Shown piece after piece: positions 5,827 to 9,194 of a stretch of 9,194 nt of DNA. The position numbers were made by a program, and so were the translations under genes. Position 1 is the stretch's first letter. Every line of letters begins with the position of its first letter. The stretch spans positions 2,003-11,196 of the forward strand of contig PLWR01000344.1 in assembly GCA_003165615.1 (NCBI GenBank), in the 5' to 3' direction. The DNA is from Acidobacteriota bacterium (GTDB lineage: Bacteria > Acidobacteriota > Terriglobia > UBA7540). The notes under the pieces were generated by a model. It did not search any database, was not told the origin of the DNA, and saw only the letters and a program-made list of their open reading frames with translations.

Positions 5827-7623
5827 CTACATCTCGGTGTCCTGATGCCTTGCCAGAACCGAAATCCAAAGTAATTGTATCCCCAGCACCAAGGCCAAAA
5901 AGAACAAGGCGATGGCCACCGGCGACCAAACCCCATAAGCGGTTTGAAGCACGAGGTACCAGATGATGCGCCAGCCAAGATACATTTTCCGGCCGAAGGA
6001 ATAGAGCAGCGCTGCAAAAGGTGCAGCGGCAGCGATCAGCAGGGCGGCATTCACGATTCTCCGCACCAGGCCGCGTGGCGGCAGCAAGAGTCCCGCGGCA
6101 TAGGCAAAGGCGCCCAGGAATAGCCACATCGCGTAGGGGTTGTTGCAGAACCCCACCACTGCCACGATGGCCACCCATAAGAACAGAATACGTTTCTTCA
6201 TTGCAAACGTTACCGGAGGAGCGTCCACGCGCGCCCGGAGCTTTTGCAGTACCATCGATCCCACAACCACGAGAGCCAGCAGCACCACCAGAAGGGTGTA
6301 TGGCAGGTCATAAAGGAAAGGGTCTCTGGGTGTAGCGGGATAAAGCTCATAGCGAGGAAGTACATTTACATCTCTCAGCCCATAAAGCAGCAGGGTCGCC
6401 AGGCCGGGCGGGATGATCCAGCTTACCGGTTCAAAGAACCTCCATCCGCGCAATTCGAAATCGCCGGCGGCGAAGTTGTGCGAAGCAAAAAACGCGGCAA
6501 GGATGATCGGCAGAAGTAGCAGAAGTTGGATTCCATAGATGAGTCCACCGGGCAGGTAGCTGCTGGAGCCAACTTGGAAGGCTTCGGCGCCGAGGTTGTG
6601 AACCTGCTCCCACGCCCCGGACATACGAACCGAAGCGGAAGGATTAGAACTCGTGGTTCCGGTGGCCAAATGGGGAAGCCCGTCGAGACTGAGGACGGCT
6701 TGCTCCACGGTGGAGCCGACCATTTGAAACGCCGCCGGGTCGAAATCCCGAAAGACGTCTTCCGGCGTGTGGCGGCGAAGGCGCGAGGCCTCAATTTGGG
6801 TGGAGAGCGCTCCCACGTCGACGGCGGGGATGCCCGCACGGAGCAGCGGCCCCTGGTCCTGCTCGGAAATTTCCACCGCGCGCTGCATCCACTCCTTCCA
6901 TCCCGTAGCCTGCTCAACGCTGGCGCCTTGCGCCCGGCCAGAGACCACCAGCAACTGTCGAAGCCAAAGAGGGGTGTACCCCGCAAACTGCCCCACGCAA
7001 TTCATTTCCAGTGAGCGCGGCGGCCCCGCCATGAGGTATTCAATTGAAATGACGGCAACCGTGTGGCGGCGCTTGAGGAAATCGGTCAGTTGCCGCGCCC
7101 CGATCATTCCCCATTCCTCCGCGTCCGTGGCCACCAGAATTATTCCATGCGAATGAGGCGTAAGGCGCAAAACACGAGCCAGCTCCAACAGCACCCCGAC
7201 TCCAGAGGCGTTATCTTCAGCGGCCTGATGCGAAGTGAATTGGCTGTCATAGTGGGCGATGATCGCCACGCTTGGTGGGGAATCGCCCTCACCCAGGGCA
7301 ATCACATTTTCGCCCTGCACCTGTTTTCCCCGCAGCCATAGAGGAAAGGAATCGAGGATTACCGCGTAACCTGAATTTATCAGTTGCGCGCGGAGGTAGT
7401 TCGCCGCCCGATGCGCGGCGGGCGTGCCCGTAATGCGGTCAGGGAATTCTTCCGCCACTACCCGCGCGAATTCAAAAGCCGCAGCACCCTCAAAGCGCAC
7501 CTTGGCCGGTGGCACGGAGAGCGGGGGAAGGGACTTCGGCCCCCACCTGGCGCTGACCCAGATCAGCAGCCCGGCGGCGGCAGCACAAAACGCGGTAGTG
7601 CGGCGTTGAGGGTTACACAACAT
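5827..7623 (-). CDS. M28-family zinc metallopeptidase with C-terminal multi-pass membrane domain
   Basis: Probably a membrane-anchored aminopeptidase whose M28 domain faces the periplasm or outside. The protein is 598 residues. Residues about 10-25 form an N-terminal signal anchor. The di-zinc peptidase domain spans about 45-320 and shows all expected ligands: AHYDS with His124 and Asp126, EDNASGVG with Asp137, ATDAEEWG with catalytic Glu169 and Glu170, SIEY with Glu195 where soluble M28 enzymes usually have Asp, and RRHTPEDVF with His285. The C-terminal half has about seven hydrophobic segments (near 361-381, 401-417, 443-461, 478-495, 497-515, 524-542, 566-590). This is the M28-plus-membrane layout of ERMP1/Fxna-like proteins. 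The ATG lies 5 bases after the MEDS gene stop with no evident Shine-Dalgarno, which suggests translational coupling. Substrate unknown. A 202-base gap separates it from the LysR gene, with no gene and no clear promoter or terminator seen. Confidence 0.88.
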   Translation of the reverse strand: MLCNPQRRTTAFCAAAAGLLIWVSARWGPKSLPPLSVPPAKVRFEGAAAFEFARVVAEEFPDRITGTPAAHRAANYLRAQLINSGYAVILDSFPLWLRGKQVQGENVIALGEGDSPPSVAIIAHYDSQFTSHQAAEDNASGVGVLLELARVLRLTPHSHGIILVATDAEEWGMIGARQLTDFLKRRHTVAVISIEYLMAGPPRSLEMNCVGQFAGYTPLWLRQLLVVSGRAQGASVEQATGWKEWMQRAVEISEQDQGPLLRAGIPAVDVGALSTQIEASRLRRHTPEDVFRDFDPAAFQMVGSTVEQAVLSLDGLPHLATGTTSSNPSASVRMSGAWEQVHNLGAEAFQVGSSSYLPGGLIYGIQLLLLLPIILAAFFASHNFAAGDFELRGWRFFEPVSWIIPPGLATLLLYGLRDVNVLPRYELYPATPRDPFLYDLPYTLLVVLLALVVVGSMVLQKLRARVDAPPVTFAMKKRILFLWVAIVAVVGFCNNPYAMWLFLGAFAYAAGLLLPPRGLVRRIVNAALLIAAAAPFAALLYSFGRKMYLGWRIIWYLVLQTAYGVWSPVAIALFFLALVLGIQLLWISVLARHQDTEM

Positions 7624-7628
7624 TATTT

Positions 7629-8354
7629 TCAGGGCCCCGGCGGCGCCGGCCGCTGAAGCTGGCCATAGCCTGCTAGGGTTGAAAGCAGTTTCTCCAAGTC
7701 AAATCCGACTTCCCGGAAAACGTCGCGGAGATCGCGCTCGCGATCTTCCGGACTCATGGCGAGAAATTTCTCCGCCGGTATGTAAAACGGATTATCCCGA
7801 ACCAGCGTACCTACCACCATCAGGTGGCGGTGAACGGCGATGGCGGAAAAAAGGTGAGGTATTTCCATTTGTTCAGCGTTGTATTCGCACAAGGCCACGC
7901 TGGGATAGTGCTTGACCAGATAATTCAAACGCGCGTGCAGCTCAAAGAATTGGGGCACGGGGAGGCCCGGGGGCTTTGCCCAAACGCCCGCCTCCAACCA
8001 GCGCACGGCCGGGGCGCGAGCGCTTTCCGCCTCGTCAAAGAATCTCTTCGCCCGATCAAGCAGATCTCCCGCGTCCGGTGACTCCGGAGGGAATTGCAGT
8101 GTTTGGTTGTGCAGATGGCGCTCCACATCGACGCCCAGTTCGCGCAGGCGCGTGATCATCCCGGGGTGCAGGGCGGCGGGCGCCAGGCAACAACACCGGT
8201 GGCCCCGGAACAAGCCCTCGCTGACGAACTCCGGCCACCAGTCTGCCGAACCACCGCCGCGATGCACGATGGCCACGTGTTCGTAGCAGTGCACGGGAAC
8301 TCGGGCGTCGAGGTAGGTAAAGATGCCCCGCGACTTTGGGAGTTGGTCCGGCAA
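7629..8354 (-). CDS. Stand-alone MEDS-domain (DcmR-type sensory) protein
   Basis: A 241-residue cytoplasmic protein made almost entirely of a MEDS domain (named for methanogen/methylotroph DcmR sensory domain). Matching features: EHVAIVHRGGG (25-35), EFVSEGLFRGHRCCCLAP (42-59), LRELGVDVERH (70-80), LNYLVKHYPSVALCEYN (143-159), VHRHLMVVG (174-182) and DNPFYIPAEKFL (187-198). Known MEDS proteins carry the domain alone or next to a histidine kinase or HTH, where it is thought to sense small molecules. Here there is no HTH, kinase or transmembrane segment; a charged helical tail (about 200-235) follows. The start is TTG, chosen because AGGGGAGGA lies 6 bases upstream and no ATG is in frame before an upstream stop near 8436. 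The gene is tightly coupled to the downstream M28 peptidase gene. The ligand and partner are unknown. Confidence 0.8.
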   Translation of the reverse strand: MPDQLPKSRGIFTYLDARVPVHCYEHVAIVHRGGGSADWWPEFVSEGLFRGHRCCCLAPAALHPGMITRLRELGVDVERHLHNQTLQFPPESPDAGDLLDRAKRFFDEAESARAPAVRWLEAGVWAKPPGLPVPQFFELHARLNYLVKHYPSVALCEYNAEQMEIPHLFSAIAVHRHLMVVGTLVRDNPFYIPAEKFLAMSPEDRERDLRDVFREVGFDLEKLLSTLAGYGQLQRPAPPGP

Positions 8355-8360
8355 CCGAGG

Positions 8361-8369
8361 TCCTCCCCT
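8361..8369 (-). promoter_or_regulatory. Strong ribosome binding site fixing the TTG start of the MEDS gene
   Basis: On the minus strand AGGGGAGGA is followed by 6 bases and then TTG (8354-8352). It is the best Shine-Dalgarno match in the window and decides for the TTG start, since no ATG or GTG is suitably placed. Confidence 0.8.
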
Positions 8370-8445
8370 CGGGAATTTATGTGGATTGCGCGCGGGTCGC
8401 AGCCATCCGCCTGGATAGCCTGGAACGCGTCGTCATCACCCGCGC

Positions 8446-8475
8446 GGAACATGCAAAGCTCTCGCCGCATGTTCC
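8446..8475. promoter_or_regulatory. Perfect 9-bp dyad in the predicted 5' leader of the MEDS-M28 unit
   Basis: GGAACATGC and GCATGTTCC are separated by 12 bases (8455-8466). Relative to the predicted transcription start near 8480 the dyad covers about +6 to +35. It could be an operator blocking the promoter or a 5' mRNA hairpin (two G-U pairs could extend the stem to 11 bp). The GAAC/GTTC cores recall Gram-positive LexA boxes, but the 12-base spacing is wrong for those. A perfect 9-bp dyad somewhere in 9 kb is not itself improbable; its position next to the promoter is what gives it weight. Confidence 0.5.
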
Positions 8476-8486
8476 ATTTGGCCGCG

Positions 8487-8515
8487 ATTATGCTGGTGAC
8501 GGAGGAGGGTGTCAA
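8487..8515 (-). promoter_or_regulatory. Near-consensus sigma-70 promoter for the MEDS-M28 unit
   Basis: On the minus strand TTGACA (8515-8510) is separated by exactly 17 bases from CATAAT (8492-8487), 11 of 12 consensus bases at optimal spacing. Predicted start of transcription is near 8480, giving a leader of about 126 bases before the TTG start of the MEDS gene. It is the only promoter in the window I would call from sequence alone. Confidence 0.7.
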
Positions 8516-8925
8516 GTCAGTTGTTGATTATGAGGGAAAATGTTTTTTGCCCATACTTGCCCACTGGGATGGATCACCCTTTCAGGGCTGGTTCCTAAAC
8601 CCCGGGCGCCCCTACCTCTGCGGCCGGAATTGAACCCCCTATGAGCTCCCCACCACTGAAAGCCTGCGAAGAGTCCGCAAAAACTGTTATTCTTAAGTGG
8701 AGGGGGCGGATGCGCGAAGGAAAGAGGTTGAAGATTCTGCCCTGATGAGATCATTGCCGATGTCTCACTCGAATCAAGCCTGAAAGCGCGGCTGCGGGGT
8801 ATCGGAGCAATAAGGCCCCTTTATATCTTGATGAAAAAAAGGCACTGACAGGACACTGAGTTCAGCCCCGGCCGTACCCATGTTCGGGGAGACCACCAAC
8901 ACCCTGTTCACCTCTTCACTTACCT
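8516..8925. other. Non-coding spacer upstream of the two divergent units
   Basis: No convincing gene is seen on either strand; the open frames here have no recognisable protein character. Two copies of TTGCCCA (8547-8553 and 8557-8563) lie exactly 10 bases apart, upstream of the minus-strand promoter. Near the ABC-F gene there is an AT-rich patch (about 8819-8842) that could hold its promoter, but no clear -35/-10 pair. After it CACTGA occurs twice, 11 bases apart (8843-8848 and 8854-8859). Confidence 0.6.
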
Positions 8926-9194
8926 ATGATTCAACTCTCATCGGCCGGAAAGCGGTTCGGCCCCAAGTTGTTGTTTGAAAACCTCGACTGGCTCATCACG
9001 CCGCGCGATCGCGTGGGCCTGGTGGGTGCGAACGGCACGGGCAAGACCACTTTGCTCAAGACCTTGGCCCGCCTCGAGCCCCTCGACCACGGCGAGATTT
9101 CTTTCGCCAAAGGGGTCACGGCTGGCTACCTGCCTCAGGACGGACTGTCCCTTTCCGGGCGCACGGTGATGGCGGAGTGCATGTCGGTGTTCGG
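8926..9194 (+). CDS. ABC-F family ATPase, first 89 codons (runs off the right edge)
   Basis: ABC-F proteins are soluble twin-ATPase proteins that bind the ribosome E-site region and act in translation (EttA, Uup, YheS) or antibiotic resistance. Visible: the N-terminal strand MIQLSSAGKRFGPK, Walker A GLVGANGTGKTT (31-42), and a Q-loop region GYLPQDG (67-73) followed by SLSGRTVMAECM. There is no membrane segment. The phrase YLPQD after a short AKGVTAGY stretch is typical of ABC-F proteins and not of transporters. Only part of the first ATPase domain is present, so the linker and subfamily cannot be judged. ATG 8926 is the only in-frame start and matches the usual N-terminus. The upstream TTCACCTCTTCACTTACCT has no Shine-Dalgarno. 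It is transcribed away from the rest of the window. Confidence 0.9.
   Translation, partial: MIQLSSAGKRFGPKLLFENLDWLITPRDRVGLVGANGTGKTTLLKTLARLEPLDHGEISFAKGVTAGYLPQDGLSLSGRTVMAECMSVF

Noticed and set aside
8156..8515. Open frame on the minus strand starting TTG at 8515 and overlapping the MEDS gene
   Set aside because: Its TTG is part of the -35 box, no ribosome site precedes it, 200 bases overlap the well-supported MEDS gene in another frame, and the translation resembles nothing I know.
8620..8640. tRNA T-loop-like sequence on the minus strand (GGGGGTTCAATTCC)
   Set aside because: It matches the GTTCRANYC box, but the T-stem has two mismatches in five and no acceptor, D-arm or anticodon arm can be found around it.

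Overview
This window looks like a chromosomal segment from a GC-rich, free-living bacterium. The best guess is Acidobacteriota or a neighbouring phylum. That guess is an inference from the remembered look of the ABC-F, threonine synthase and MEDS proteins and from the short purine-rich intergenic repeats; no ribosomal RNA or other phylogenetic marker is present. I saw no transposase, integrase, phage gene, CRISPR array or RNA gene.

Layout: six of the seven protein genes lie on the minus strand. In their direction of transcription (right to left) they are a MEDS-domain sensor protein (7629-8354), an M28 metallopeptidase with a multi-pass membrane C-terminus (5827-7623), a LysR-family regulator (4695-5624), monofunctional aspartate kinase lysC (3186-4628), threonine synthase thrC (1769-3070) and the N-terminal 551 codons of phosphoenolpyruvate carboxylase ppc (1-1655, leaving the window inside the conserved MLGYS motif). 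On the far right, across a 571-base divergent spacer, the first 89 codons of an ABC-F ATPase start on the plus strand (8926-9194).

How the genes work together: ppc makes oxaloacetate, the carbon precursor of aspartate; lysC phosphorylates aspartate, the committed step to Lys/Thr/Met; thrC makes threonine at the end of one branch. The three genes and the LysR regulator therefore form a small aspartate-family cluster. MEDS and M28 form a second unit with only 5 bases between them. It is served by a near-consensus promoter (8487-8515) with a perfect 9-bp dyad just downstream of the predicted transcription start.

The most unusual feature is in the two gaps inside the aspartate cluster. Each gap (113 and 115 bases) is almost filled by a two-armed array of degenerate 7-base repeats. 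Purine-rich heptamers run inward on the plus strand in the left arm and on the minus strand in the right arm, so each array can fold into a 33-bp imperfect hairpin with a 24-base spacer. The two arrays use different heptamers (about CAGGAGT and about TAAAGGG) yet have the same architecture.
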